From an uncultured Gammaproteobacteria bacterium (GTDB lineage: Bacteria; Pseudomonadota; Gammaproteobacteria; Berkiellales; Berkiellaceae), in NCBI GenBank assembly GCA_902826485.1, contig CADEEZ010000001.1, positions 63,111 through 127,110 of the forward strand: a DNA stretch of 64,000 nt, in the 5' to 3' direction. The position numbers were made by a program, and so were the translations under genes. Below are positions 53,225 to 62,632 of the stretch, piece after piece. Under the pieces are notes generated by a model. It did no database searches. It was not told the DNA's origin and saw nothing but the letters and a program-made list of their open reading frames with translations. Positions within the stretch are counted from its first letter, which is position 1; every line of letters starts with the position of its first letter.

Positions 53225-56200
53225 ATGGCCGCTGAAAATAAAACGCCAGAAAATCTAAATGCATTAAACTTAGCGATAAAAAAAATAGATGCAACTTCAC
53301 AACAAATAGAAAATGCAACAACAGCACGCGAAAAAAATCAAGCATGGTTATCTCATGCTTATGCTCAACTAGATTTAGCTAAAGCTAATGCAGCTTTAGA
53401 CCCGAACAATCAAGCGCTTCAACAAAAAGTGGAGGAGTCTAAAGCCATTTTAAATAATTTTAAATCCAGTTTTAGTAAAGCTTTTGCATTACTAAATGAA
53501 CTTAAGACCATAAGTGACCCAATTAATCGTGCCGAAACTCAAGTCCAATATGGAGAGGCAATTTTAGCTCAAGCAAAAGCAGTGCATGCTATTAATCCAA
53601 ATACTGAAACACAAAATTACATTGACCAAGCAAATATAAAATTAGAACAATATAATCAACTTAAACCAGTTAAATCACAAGACGAACTTGACATAAATGA
53701 AAAGAGAGAGCCTAGTCAGAGCATACCAAACGCGGAAATAAAAACTGAAAAAGTTAGTAAGGGATTTTTAGACGATGATGATGATAAATTAGACAGGATA
53801 GAGGATGCTAAGGAACAACTTGTAGAGACATTAAACAATATCGGTAAAGCTCAAGTCCCTACACAGAAGAGAAAAGCATGGATTGCCCATGCTGAAGCAC
53901 AAGCAGAACTGGCGGAGGCCAAAGCAGACTATCAACCTAATCAAAAGAATCGTGAAAAGGTTATTAATTCAAAAAATAATTTGGAACGTCTACAATCTGC
54001 TGATAGTAATGTGGTTGAGTTAAACAATAAGTATAGATCAGGGCCAAGACCTCAAGAGGTTGAAAAAATAAAAATTTTCGTATCAGAATTTCAGGTTAAA
54101 CTCGCAGAAGCAAGTTTAGAAAGAGCTTTGGCAATGGATGCGGTATATTCAAATGAGGATACAAAAAGGATTATAGAAAATGCAACCTCAAGAGTTAATC
54201 AATCAAGGTCTTCTGATAAGGAATTAAAAGAAAATTTTTCTCACCCCTCTGTCAATGAGCCCGCGGCTAAAGAAGATAAAGAAGATAAAGATGAGAAAAA
54301 TGTTGATTTTGACACTGATTCACTTTCTCCAAAGGGTGACCCCTATTCTGATCTGGCTCAAGAAGAATTAGATAAAAAAGTTTCCGCGCTAGAAGATGAA
54401 AAAGAAGTTAATTTTGACGATGAGCCAAGCAAGAAAAAGAAAGGTAAAAAATCTAAAGGCAAAGGTTCAAGTGTTGAATTTTCAAAAAATGATCTGAAGT
54501 TGGCAGAAAGAGGACTTCGGAAACATAAGCAAGGCTCTGTACCAAATCAAAACAAGCCTAAAATACAAAAAATCGACTTGAATGCAATGGTGCATTCAGA
54601 ACCTGGTTTTGATTCTTTTGACCCTATTGGCACTTCTATCTCACCAACCCAACAAGTTACTGATACTATTGTGAAAGCTATTGATTCTGAACTTGGAATA
54701 GCTGTTAATGTTAAAAAAGAAAAAACCAAGAAAAAAATACGCAATTTCTTGGCTGATCCAAAAAACTTTGCCATGTCAATGGTTGTGGCTTCTTCTGCGG
54801 AACCCTCTAAAGTCATTGGTGGGCAAAATGTTCGCAATCGGCTAAGAGATGAAATTGAAGAAGCTAAGCGTTTTACTAAAGATGCACAAAACAAACAAGT
54901 GAATGTTATCAATGATGTAAAAGTCAATATAGGAAAAAAACAGAGCAATTTAAATACTTATGAATTTATTCCAGAAGAGATCAAGGCGAAAGAAAAAAGC
55001 GAACAAAAATATGTGGTAAAATTTAATGGTAATGCTGAATTTGCCGCAACTAAAATTTTAGAATCTAAAGAAGAAGCGAGTAGATTAGGATATGTTGCGA
55101 TTGCATTTGATTACCCAGGGGTTGCAACTGACGACCCTAAAGCTAGAAACCCTAAAGAGTTAGTTAAGGCGGGTATTGCTCAGGTTGATAGGCTCATAGC
55201 GGAGGGAGCAAAGCCTGAAAATATTATATTAGATGGCCATTCATTGGGTGGCGCAGTAGCCACATTAGTTGCGGCCCATTATCATAGTAAAAAGCCACCT
55301 CAGACAGTTAATTTAGTTAATGGCCGTTCGTTTAGTAAATTGAGCACAGCGACCGAACATCTTATAAAAAATCAGACAGGTTCTGCTGTTTTGGGAAAAA
55401 TAACGGGTAAAGCGATCAAAGCAATAGGCTTAGAAATGAATGCTAAGAAAGCGTATAACCGCATTCCTGAAGAAAATAAATCCTTTTATTTTGCAAAAAA
55501 TGATGAAGTTATCCCTTTTGCTGCTTCATTGGCAAAGGCTGTAACGCCTAAACTCGATAGAGCAGAGATGGAAAAGGCTAAGGGCTTAGACGTTAATCAT
55601 GGTGATAATATTCACGATAAAGTCACTCAAAATGGCCAAACGGGAGAAAGTTTGCGAAATAACGCTATTAAGTTTTTTATGCTTGGAAAAAAAGCTAAAG
55701 ATGATTTTAGTGCGCTTCTAGATTCATCACTGTTAATAGACGATGATTTTAGCATGAAAGTAGTAGAAAAACCAACACTTTTAGCCTTTAAAAATTTAAC
55801 ACTTGATCCCGAAACGCCGGAACAGAAATTAGCCAGAGAACATATCATCAAGCCTGCAGTAAGCTTAGATAGAAATCAAGAGTTTATTCATGCAAAAAGT
55901 CTTCTAGATAAGGCCCTTAAAGAAGATCCCAATTTAAAGAGTTTCAAAATAAGTAAAGCTAAAAAAGATGAACGCGGTAAAGTTATAGCTGGAGAAGCAG
56001 AGTTAGCACATTCATTTATTTGTCAAAAAAATAAAAACGGAGAATTTGAACTATTTAGAGTATTAGACTTTCTAGGAAAAGGAACAGAGGGCAAAGTTAA
56101 AAATATTGAAAATGAAAAAGGAGAGATTTTTGTTGTTAAAATTGCGGCTGCTTCTGATAAAGATAAGGATGAAATGAAAGTGTTGGAGGAAGCAGGTATC

Positions 56201-57103
56201 TTAATAGGCAATTTTCAGCGTCAAAGAGACACAAAATTTGATAAAACTTTACAACAAGAGATTGGTACTAAACAGTATACTGTCATGGAGAAAGTACCAG
56301 GTGATAAACTAAACGAATTTATTAAAAAAAACAACCCTACAGAAGAACAAAAAATAAAGATATTGATGGCAATATTAACAGATACTAAATTTATACATGA
56401 GAATCTATCAGTGATTCATCGAGATATTAAACCAGACAATATGCTTATTTCGCATGATGAAAACGGCGATCCAAAATGTAAAATAATCGATTTTGGGACG
56501 TTTAAAAGAGCCAAAAATAATGAAAAAATCACCTCAAGTTATTCCGGATCACCTCAATATATGGCACCAGAACTTGGAAGAGATGAATTCCAAGAAAAAT
56601 ATAAAGCTGCACTTGAAACATCAAAAGAAATAGCACAATTACAAAAAATTCAAGTTCTCAGACCAGTGCAAGAATTACAATTAGATGCTTTAAAAGCCAA
56701 ATACGAATTACAAAAACAAGCCTATATTGATGTATTGAATAAGAGAAATGATACTTATGATAATAAGGTAGATATATTTTCAATTGGCGTCATTGCAACA
56801 GATGTTTTAAAATTAGATCTTAAGAAATTAGGCTTGCAAGGATTAAAAGCAACCGATCCCGATGAAAGGCTTTCTGCCGATCAGGCCTTGAAGATAATGC
56901 ACCCGAAAAAAGAAAACAAATCAGAAAATAATTCAAAATCTCAGGAACGAAATGCAATAAGCGTGGGTGAGATACCCCCTATTACACTAACAAAAGATTT
57001 TCATGACCATCAACAGCCTCGCCTAAATCGTTCTGCTTCTTTAAGTGAATTAGGCAAAAAAGATGAAAATAAGCCTACTCGTCCACGGTCTAACAGCACT
57101 TGA
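53225..57103 (+). CDS. duplicated helical repeats - serine hydrolase - Ser/Thr kinase fusion protein
   Basis: 1292 residues from ATG 53225 (GAGGA just upstream); earlier in-frame TTG/ATG lack a ribosome site. Residues about 30-150 and 200-325 are two homologous helical modules (AWLSHAYAQLDLAKANAAL / AWIAHAEAQAELAEAKADY). An acidic linker and a Lys/Gly-rich NLS-like patch (about 403-414) follow. About 590-820 is an alpha/beta hydrolase: nucleophile S673 in GHSLGG, likely D760 and H792. About 940-1240 is a kinase: FLGKGTEGKV, K972, HRDIKPDN (1065-1072), DFG (D1089) and GSPQYMAPE. The C-terminus is Ser/Arg-rich. No signal peptide. Combination not recognised from known effectors; secretion is inferred. 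Confidence 0.85.
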   Translation: MAAENKTPENLNALNLAIKKIDATSQQIENATTAREKNQAWLSHAYAQLDLAKANAALDPNNQALQQKVEESKAILNNFKSSFSKAFALLNELKTISDPINRAETQVQYGEAILAQAKAVHAINPNTETQNYIDQANIKLEQYNQLKPVKSQDELDINEKREPSQSIPNAEIKTEKVSKGFLDDDDDKLDRIEDAKEQLVETLNNIGKAQVPTQKRKAWIAHAEAQAELAEAKADYQPNQKNREKVINSKNNLERLQSADSNVVELNNKYRSGPRPQEVEKIKIFVSEFQVKLAEASLERALAMDAVYSNEDTKRIIENATSRVNQSRSSDKELKENFSHPSVNEPAAKEDKEDKDEKNVDFDTDSLSPKGDPYSDLAQEELDKKVSALEDEKEVNFDDEPSKKKKGKKSKGKGSSVEFSKNDLKLAERGLRKHKQGSVPNQNKPKIQKIDLNAMVHSEPGFDSFDPIGTSISPTQQVTDTIVKAIDSELGIAVNVKKEKTKKKIRNFLADPKNFAMSMVVASSAEPSKVIGGQNVRNRLRDEIEEAKRFTKDAQNKQVNVINDVKVNIGKKQSNLNTYEFIPEEIKAKEKSEQKYVVKFNGNAEFAATKILESKEEASRLGYVAIAFDYPGVATDDPKARNPKELVKAGIAQVDRLIAEGAKPENIILDGHSLGGAVATLVAAHYHSKKPPQTVNLVNGRSFSKLSTATEHLIKNQTGSAVLGKITGKAIKAIGLEMNAKKAYNRIPEENKSFYFAKNDEVIPFAASLAKAVTPKLDRAEMEKAKGLDVNHGDNIHDKVTQNGQTGESLRNNAIKFFMLGKKAKDDFSALLDSSLLIDDDFSMKVVEKPTLLAFKNLTLDPETPEQKLAREHIIKPAVSLDRNQEFIHAKSLLDKALKEDPNLKSFKISKAKKDERGKVIAGEAELAHSFICQKNKNGEFELFRVLDFLGKGTEGKVKNIENEKGEIFVVKIAAASDKDKDEMKVLEEAGILIGNFQRQRDTKFDKTLQQEIGTKQYTVMEKVPGDKLNEFIKKNNPTEEQKIKILMAILTDTKFIHENLSVIHRDIKPDNMLISHDENGDPKCKIIDFGTFKRAKNNEKITSSYSGSPQYMAPELGRDEFQEKYKAALETSKEIAQLQKIQVLRPVQELQLDALKAKYELQKQAYIDVLNKRNDTYDNKVDIFSIGVIATDVLKLDLKKLGLQGLKATDPDERLSADQALKIMHPKKENKSENNSKSQERNAISVGEIPPITLTKDFHDHQQPRLNRSASLSELGKKDENKPTRPRSNST

Positions 57104-57137
57104 AGCTAGCTTGCTAGTCATTTACCCCATTTTTCTT

Positions 57138-57156
57138 TATGATAATCATTATCATA
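57138..57156. promoter_or_regulatory. Fur-box-like palindrome upstream of the patatin gene
   Basis: TATGATAATCATTATCATA is a perfect palindrome apart from its central base and matches the 19-bp Fur consensus GATAATGATAATCATTATC across the ATGATAATCATTATC core. It lies 52 bp upstream of the ATG at 57208, suggesting iron-repressed expression. Confidence 0.7.
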
Positions 57157-57207
57157 AACACACCTATAATTAAAAGGCATTTAGCTTTAAATTTTGGATA
57201 ATTTATC

Positions 57208-58125
57208 ATGCGTTTAACATTTTTACCTGCTTGGATGTTGCTTAGCTTAATTTTATTAAGTGCTTGCACCACATTAGAATTTAGCAACCATAAGGTACCC
57301 TTTAAACCTCCCTTACCTGTATATAAAAATATTAACGTTGCTTTAGTCTTAGGCGGTGGTGGCTCAAGAGGCTTGGCACATGTGGCGGTAATTGAAGAAT
57401 TGCTGGCCGCCGGTATCCGACCTGATTTAATTGTCGGGTGCAGCGCGGGAGCCATTGTCGGTGGGCTGTATGCCGATAAGCCTGATATCGCCCGCATCAA
57501 AAGATTATTAATTGATAAAAAGCGGGCACATTTTTTAGATTTTTCAATAGCCCATTTGCCTTACGGCATATCTAATGGATTGTTATTAAAAAGATTTTTG
57601 ACAGACCATATCAGTGCAGATAAATTTCGGGAACTTGCCATCCCTTTTGTGGCCGTGGCCACCAATTTAGAATTTGGTGATATGGTTACTTTTGGCACCG
57701 GTGATTTGATTCCTGCTATTCGAGCATCGGCTGCCTACCCAGGGGTATTTTTGCCGGTTCAAATGGGGGGGCAGTACTTTGTTGATGGGGCGGTATCTAA
57801 TCCTGTGCCTGTGGAAGTCGCTCGACAGCTTGGGGCAAAATATGTGATTGCGGTGAATTTAAGTGGCGATTTAACGGATACTTTCCCCACTCATATATTC
57901 GGAGTAATGAGACGCAGTATAGACATTAGCTATATTCATCAAAGTCGATTTGCCAGTGAAAGTGCTGATTTATTAATTAAAATCCCTTTGAAAAATGTCG
58001 GCACATTTGATGATAATGCAAATGAAAAAATTTACCAATTGGGTCGAGAAGCTGCTAGAAAAGCATTATATAAAATCAAAGATAAAGACCAGTTCTTGCC
58101 AGAAAAGTTGTCGCACTTAAATTAA
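57208..58125 (+). CDS. patatin-like phospholipase lipoprotein
   Basis: 305 residues. Lipoprotein signal with lipobox LLSAC (C20). Patatin motifs: oxyanion-hole GGGGSRG (49-55), nucleophile S79 in GCSAG, and D193 in DGAVSNP. FEFG-type NLEFGDMVTFGTGDL and SAAYPGVF follow the family. Close to RssA-like enzymes. Probably anchored in the membrane facing the periplasm or exported to the surface; acyl hydrolase activity is expected. A hairpin (58144) follows, and a Fur-box-like site precedes it. Confidence 0.9.
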   Translation: MRLTFLPAWMLLSLILLSACTTLEFSNHKVPFKPPLPVYKNINVALVLGGGGSRGLAHVAVIEELLAAGIRPDLIVGCSAGAIVGGLYADKPDIARIKRLLIDKKRAHFLDFSIAHLPYGISNGLLLKRFLTDHISADKFRELAIPFVAVATNLEFGDMVTFGTGDLIPAIRASAAYPGVFLPVQMGGQYFVDGAVSNPVPVEVARQLGAKYVIAVNLSGDLTDTFPTHIFGVMRRSIDISYIHQSRFASESADLLIKIPLKNVGTFDDNANEKIYQLGREAARKALYKIKDKDQFLPEKLSHLN

Positions 58126-58143
58126 GAAGATAACGGATTGTAG

Positions 58144-58164
58144 GGGCACATCTTCTGTGTGCCC
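58144..58164 (+). terminator. hairpin after the patatin gene
   Basis: GGGCACA (58144-58150) pairs with TGTGCCC (58158-58164) around a 7-nt loop. TTTCTAAAATT follows, a weak U-tract. It is similar to the hairpin after sspB at 7483, so it might be a repeat-type palindrome. Confidence 0.5.
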
Positions 58165-58173
58165 TTTCTAAAA

Positions 58174-58602
58174 TTAATTTTTCATCCCACTATAAAACTC
58201 TAGCATGCTCATTAATTTTTCTGCCGTAATAGGCGGACAAATAAAACTATTCACGCCGGCATTAATGCATTCGGTGTAATACGTTTTATTCGGATTTGGC
58301 AAAAAAGTTATAATCGGCGTTAGAGGGCAGATTTTTTTTATTTTTTTTGCCGTAACAACGGCTGAGCAACTAGATAGTTGGTAACTTAGCAAAATCACAT
58401 CAAATTTAGCCGCTTTTATTGCTGATAGGGCCATCTCACTTGTTCCTACAAAATGTACGCAATGAGACGTTTTGCTTAAAATATTTACTAACTGCATTTC
58501 TTCAAGTTGAGAGCTGACCCCAATTAGTAAATGTAGGGGAGATTGTTGCCCATGATCGGGCCATTTGTTGGTGCGCGAAAGAGGGGAGAGGCTACTTTGC
58601 AT
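58174..58602 (-). CDS. degenerate response-regulator receiver protein
   Basis: 142 residues from ATG 58602, with AAGGA 9 nt upstream; a longer frame runs to 58671 but overlaps the promoter of the divergent gene. The CheY-like fold is visible (LHLLIGVSSQLEEMQLVNIL, KFDVILLSYQLSSCSAVV, TPIITFLP, AGVNSFICPPI). The phospho-acceptor Asp is replaced by S73, the acidic pocket by S30/S31, and the conserved Lys by P123. A phosphorylation-independent pseudo-receiver. Divergent from the solute-binding protein gene. Confidence 0.7.
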   Translation of the reverse strand: MQSSLSPLSRTNKWPDHGQQSPLHLLIGVSSQLEEMQLVNILSKTSHCVHFVGTSEMALSAIKAAKFDVILLSYQLSSCSAVVTAKKIKKICPLTPIITFLPNPNKTYYTECINAGVNSFICPPITAEKLMSMLEFYSGMKN

Positions 58603-58716
58603 ACTCGAAAATCCTTTTTGTCCTGCTGCTTTTATAAGTATAGGAGAATTAAAAGTTAGCGAAGCGTGCATTCTTCACATAAACTTCTATATATAAAAAT
58701 GGTTACGGATGACCTT

Positions 58717-59577
58717 ATGAAACTACTGGGAATTTTTCTAGCTACGTCGATTATTTCACTGCCTTTACATGTCTTGGCAAGTGAAAGTAGTTGTACGAAA
58801 GTGGTGGTAACAGGCGAACCTGGTTGGGCACCTTATTCTTATGAGAAAAATGGCACATTACAAGGCGTTGGTGTTGAGCTAGTAGAATTGTTGTTCGGCG
58901 AGTTAGATATTCCCGTTGAGACACAATTACCGGGTAATGTAGATGATGTAGAACATAACTTACGTCGTAGTAGAATAGATTTAATCGTAAGCACCTATGA
59001 TAACGCTAAATATAAAGATTTTGTTTATTTGGTTGAACCAGGGTATTACGATGATGCGGTATCAATAGTTGTATCTGAAAATCGTTATATGGATTTTTAT
59101 TCTTGGTATGATTTAATGGGCCGAATCGGCTTAACGTCTAGAAATAACCAGCTTGGCTTTGAATTTACAGAGTTTGCCAAAGATTATTTACATATTAAAT
59201 CTGAAGGCACGCTAGGGGCAAATTTTATTAACCTCAAAGAAGGCATTGTTGATTACTTAGTAGGTTCACAGCGATTTTTAGAAGTGGGAGTAGGTCGCTA
59301 CGGAAAACAGGGTGAATTCGAATTTTTACCCAAACTTGTCTCTAATGAAGAAGTTTTTTTTGGCTTTTCTCTTGCTTCCGATTGTAAGGCCTATGCCCCG
59401 TATTTGAGAGCCCGTGCAAAAGAATTGCGCGCGAGCAATCAATTAGAAGAAATATTAAAAAAACACATTACGGCATTAACCGAAAGCAATACCCTAGCGG
59501 CAGGTTCTCCTGTAACACAATTGGTTAATGACCCTGAAACCAATGAAATTATCCTTCCACATGATAGCCCATTTTGA
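58717..59577 (+). CDS. periplasmic solute-binding protein, family 3 (amino-acid type)
   Basis: 286 residues from ATG 58717, which gives a normal signal peptide (MKLLGIFLATSIISLPLHVLA); GGA is 8 nt upstream. Frame starts at 58666 and 58699 would put residues ahead of the signal. SBP_bac_3 pattern: GWAPYSYEKNGTLQGVGVELVELLFGEL, DLIVSTYDNAKYKDFVYLVEP, RIGLTSRNNQLGFEF and LVSNEEVFFGFSL. No ABC permease genes are adjacent; it may serve a remote transporter or a sensor. Confidence 0.8.
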   Translation: MKLLGIFLATSIISLPLHVLASESSCTKVVVTGEPGWAPYSYEKNGTLQGVGVELVELLFGELDIPVETQLPGNVDDVEHNLRRSRIDLIVSTYDNAKYKDFVYLVEPGYYDDAVSIVVSENRYMDFYSWYDLMGRIGLTSRNNQLGFEFTEFAKDYLHIKSEGTLGANFINLKEGIVDYLVGSQRFLEVGVGRYGKQGEFEFLPKLVSNEEVFFGFSLASDCKAYAPYLRARAKELRASNQLEEILKKHITALTESNTLAAGSPVTQLVNDPETNEIILPHDSPF

Positions 59578-59783
59578 TATATTGTTTTGACAAAGTTCTA
59601 GGACTATCCTACCTACATTAAAAACCAGTTGCTTTTGTCATTCATTTTGGCATTATAGAGCTTGGCAAGACGCCAAAAAAAAATAATTATTTTTAAGCAA
59701 AATCTTCTAACTATATAAAAATTAAAAGAATTCTTAAGAATAATCACAATTTAGACATACACTTGTAAACAAAGGATTGCGTT

Positions 59784-61154
59784 ATGAGAGTGTCATCCGA
59801 ATTGGTCAAACTGGACCATAAAAACAGTTCGCCTATTGATCTACCTGTTTCAGATCTATCTGCATCTTCTTACAGTAGTTATATCCGTTCCCACCGAAAT
59901 TGGTTACTCGCCAGCACGATTTGTGCCCTGGGTGCCATTTTTTACTGCTATGAATATTTCTTGCGTGTCGCGCCCAGCGTTATGTTCAATGAAATTGCTA
60001 CCCATTATCAAATTGAAGCAGTTGCTTTCGGAAATTTGGTCGCATTTTATTATTATGCTTATACCCCTATGCAGTTACCCGTTGGGGTATTGATGGACAG
60101 ATTTGGTGCCAGAAAGATATTAACCTTAGCTTGTTTTTTGTGCGCTGTTGGCACATTTTTGTTTGTGGCCACACCCACACTGCTCGTTGGTCAAGCAGGG
60201 CGTTTTTTAGTTGGTTTTGGGTCTGCCTTTGCTTATGTAGGGGTGCTCACCTTAGCGAGCACTTGGTTGCCTTCTAGAGCCTTTGCTATGTTTGCAGGCT
60301 TAGCCTGCTCTTTAGGTATGTTAGGGGCCATTAGCGGTGATTTGACCATGACGATGTTATTAGAAGAAATAGGTTGGAAATCTACCCTAGTGTATGCAGC
60401 GGCAATGGGGCTAATATTAACGCCTATTATTTGGATGGTTGTTAAAGATAAACCCCATATGACTCAATCGGGCAAAGTGGTGGATAAACCAAAAGAGTGG
60501 CATCCCTTAAGCGGTTTATTTATTATTATTAAAAACCCACAAATGTGGCTAAATGGCCTTATTGGAAGTTTTATGTTTTTGCCTATTGCTGCATTTGCAG
60601 AACTTTGGGGGGTGCCTTTCTTAAAAGAGGGTAAAGGATTTTCTTCACAAGAAGCGGCGATTGGCGTTTCAATGGTATTCTTAGGTTTTGCAGTAGGGGG
60701 GCCATTTTGGGGTTGGTTATCTGATAGTATTAGGCGACGACTGATTCCTATGATGTTAGGAGCTTTACTGTCATGTGCAACTTTATCTGCAAGTATTTAC
60801 TTAGATGGATTGGGTTATTTTACTACATTGTTCTTTTTATTTTTGGTTGGCCTTTTTTCTTCCGCACAAATTTTGGTTTTTGCGGTAGGTCGTGATAACA
60901 ATACACATGGGCATACGGGTACAGCAATGGCTTTTACTAATATGTTAGTAATGGTTGGGGGGGTTGTTTTGCAACCCATGATAGGATATTTACTCGATTT
61001 ATCTAAAAAGGCACAGCCAGTTGCTGAACGTATGATTTATACTATAAATGACTATCATTCTGCGATGCTAGTCTTGCCAATTAGTTTATTTGTGGCATCT
61101 TTAATGATTTGTTTATTAAGAGAAACGCACTGTAAACAAATTCAGGATAGGTGA
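59784..61154 (+). CDS. MFS transporter (Legionellales type)
   Basis: 456 residues with 12 predicted membrane helices and an N-terminal polar stretch. YCYEYFLRVAPSVMFNEI, PVGVLMDRFGARKILTLACFLC (motif A-like) and GFGSAFAYVGVLTLASTWLP are typical of the MFS transporters abundant in Legionella and Coxiella. WGWLSDSIRRRLIPMM is the second-half motif A. The substrate is unknown; related transporters of Legionella (Pht family) carry amino acids and nucleosides, but membership here is not shown. Followed 25 nt later by the unknown membrane gene. Confidence 0.85.
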   Translation: MRVSSELVKLDHKNSSPIDLPVSDLSASSYSSYIRSHRNWLLASTICALGAIFYCYEYFLRVAPSVMFNEIATHYQIEAVAFGNLVAFYYYAYTPMQLPVGVLMDRFGARKILTLACFLCAVGTFLFVATPTLLVGQAGRFLVGFGSAFAYVGVLTLASTWLPSRAFAMFAGLACSLGMLGAISGDLTMTMLLEEIGWKSTLVYAAAMGLILTPIIWMVVKDKPHMTQSGKVVDKPKEWHPLSGLFIIIKNPQMWLNGLIGSFMFLPIAAFAELWGVPFLKEGKGFSSQEAAIGVSMVFLGFAVGGPFWGWLSDSIRRRLIPMMLGALLSCATLSASIYLDGLGYFTTLFFLFLVGLFSSAQILVFAVGRDNNTHGHTGTAMAFTNMLVMVGGVVLQPMIGYLLDLSKKAQPVAERMIYTINDYHSAMLVLPISLFVASLMICLLRETHCKQIQDR

Positions 61155-61179
61155 CCCTGCGCGCTAACTAGGAGGAGAG

Positions 61180-62532
61180 GTGCCAAAATCAACGATTGAG
61201 AATGAAGTCAGACCCTATCTTAATTCGTTAATCGAGAATGGTGCCTCCTATGTTTGGCTTCAAAATTTTTATCGAGTAAAAATTAAAAACGAAGTAGCCA
61301 AAGCAATAGATGCCCTACCCGTTAGAAATATTTATGAAAGGATTCATTTAGTACGATTATTCATTGATAATCAAGCAGTTAACTATCCAGAAAAACATCA
61401 AAAATTAATACCCATTAGGTTACTATTTAGGCACAGTGATAATATTGCGGCCGATTTGCAAAATTGTCTCTCTCAAGAAATATTAAAATTTAGGCACCCA
61501 CCAAATCATTTTTTGGTTCAAAATTCTGAAAAAATTTTAGAAACACTACTGAGTATTCAAATTTTATTAGAGATGCGTGAACGATTTGAACATGCCAAAA
61601 CGGTGGTTACTCCCGAACATCACCCTATCATAAATGAACAACAATCGTGGCTAAATAGAGAAATTCACTGCAGAGTACCTGTTACGCAAAGAAACATAAA
61701 TACCGATATTCCTTCAGAAACGGATGGAACTCAAAAATGGGATTTTTCGAAAGGACCTCTAGGATATGATACGGGTCCGAGTAGTGTATGGTATTTTTTT
61801 CATGGGGAAAATAAATTGGCGTTGTATCTACAACGTGAAATTTTGAGCCTTATTGCCATAACATTAACGTTTAGAGATAGAGTGGAGGATATTGCTAAAC
61901 GAAAATTGAGTTTGGGAGAAATTTTATTATATACACCGATGACCACATTGATTTTTTTTCTACAATTGATGAATTTGGCTTTTTCCCCCTACCGACTATC
62001 TAGAACCATTCTGGCCGAAGTCAATCAGTTAATATATCATTTTGTACGAAATATTTACGAATCTATCCTACCCTTAAGACATTGTAATAAACCGTTTTTA
62101 TATACGGCAACGCTGACATTAGAAATTGCTTTATATACCGGATTATTGTTTAACTTAGGCTTACCTTATTTTATTGTTCCATTTGCTTGGACAACGCCAC
62201 TGCAAGCCAGTTTGATCTGCAGTGCATTACTGGTGGCATACAATGGTGCTCTACTCGTAGGGGGGTTAGGTAAATTTGTTTATGAGCTAAAATTAAAGAG
62301 CGAAATCGTAAAGCAACCACCTGTCACGCCAGTGGTTCCTCTTAAAAAACCTGATATATCAAATAAAGCGCCGGTATATCTGCCCACCATGAATAATGGT
62401 AAAGGTAATCATCAAAACAATCATAATCATAAATATAATAAAGAAAAGTATTATTTAAAGCCCGTCACGCCTCGTGAACCGGTTTATGTTTCACCTGTGC
62501 CTAAATTTCAGTCTTCCTCTTTCAAAAAATAA
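61180..62532 (+). CDS. unknown membrane protein with a His/Asn-rich tail
   Basis: 450 residues from GTG 61180, 4 nt after GGAGG. Residues 1-220 are soluble and helical (RIHLVRLFIDNQAVNYPEKH, HHPIINEQQSWLNREIH). Hydrophobic segments at about 248-270, 310-335 and 343-368 form two or three membrane spans. The C-terminal 75 residues are disordered, Pro/Lys then Asn/His-rich (NNGKGNHQNNHNHKYNKEKY). No family recognised. Downstream of the MFS gene on the same strand. Confidence 0.6.
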   Translation: MPKSTIENEVRPYLNSLIENGASYVWLQNFYRVKIKNEVAKAIDALPVRNIYERIHLVRLFIDNQAVNYPEKHQKLIPIRLLFRHSDNIAADLQNCLSQEILKFRHPPNHFLVQNSEKILETLLSIQILLEMRERFEHAKTVVTPEHHPIINEQQSWLNREIHCRVPVTQRNINTDIPSETDGTQKWDFSKGPLGYDTGPSSVWYFFHGENKLALYLQREILSLIAITLTFRDRVEDIAKRKLSLGEILLYTPMTTLIFFLQLMNLAFSPYRLSRTILAEVNQLIYHFVRNIYESILPLRHCNKPFLYTATLTLEIALYTGLLFNLGLPYFIVPFAWTTPLQASLICSALLVAYNGALLVGGLGKFVYELKLKSEIVKQPPVTPVVPLKKPDISNKAPVYLPTMNNGKGNHQNNHNHKYNKEKYYLKPVTPREPVYVSPVPKFQSSSFKK

Positions 62533-62632
62533 TAAGATGCTGTGAATTTGAGCAAGTCTCTCTAAAATTAAATTGAACTATTGGCTATAAAAATGCTCTA
62601 ACTGGTTAAATTATGCTGGGCATTTCTTATTT

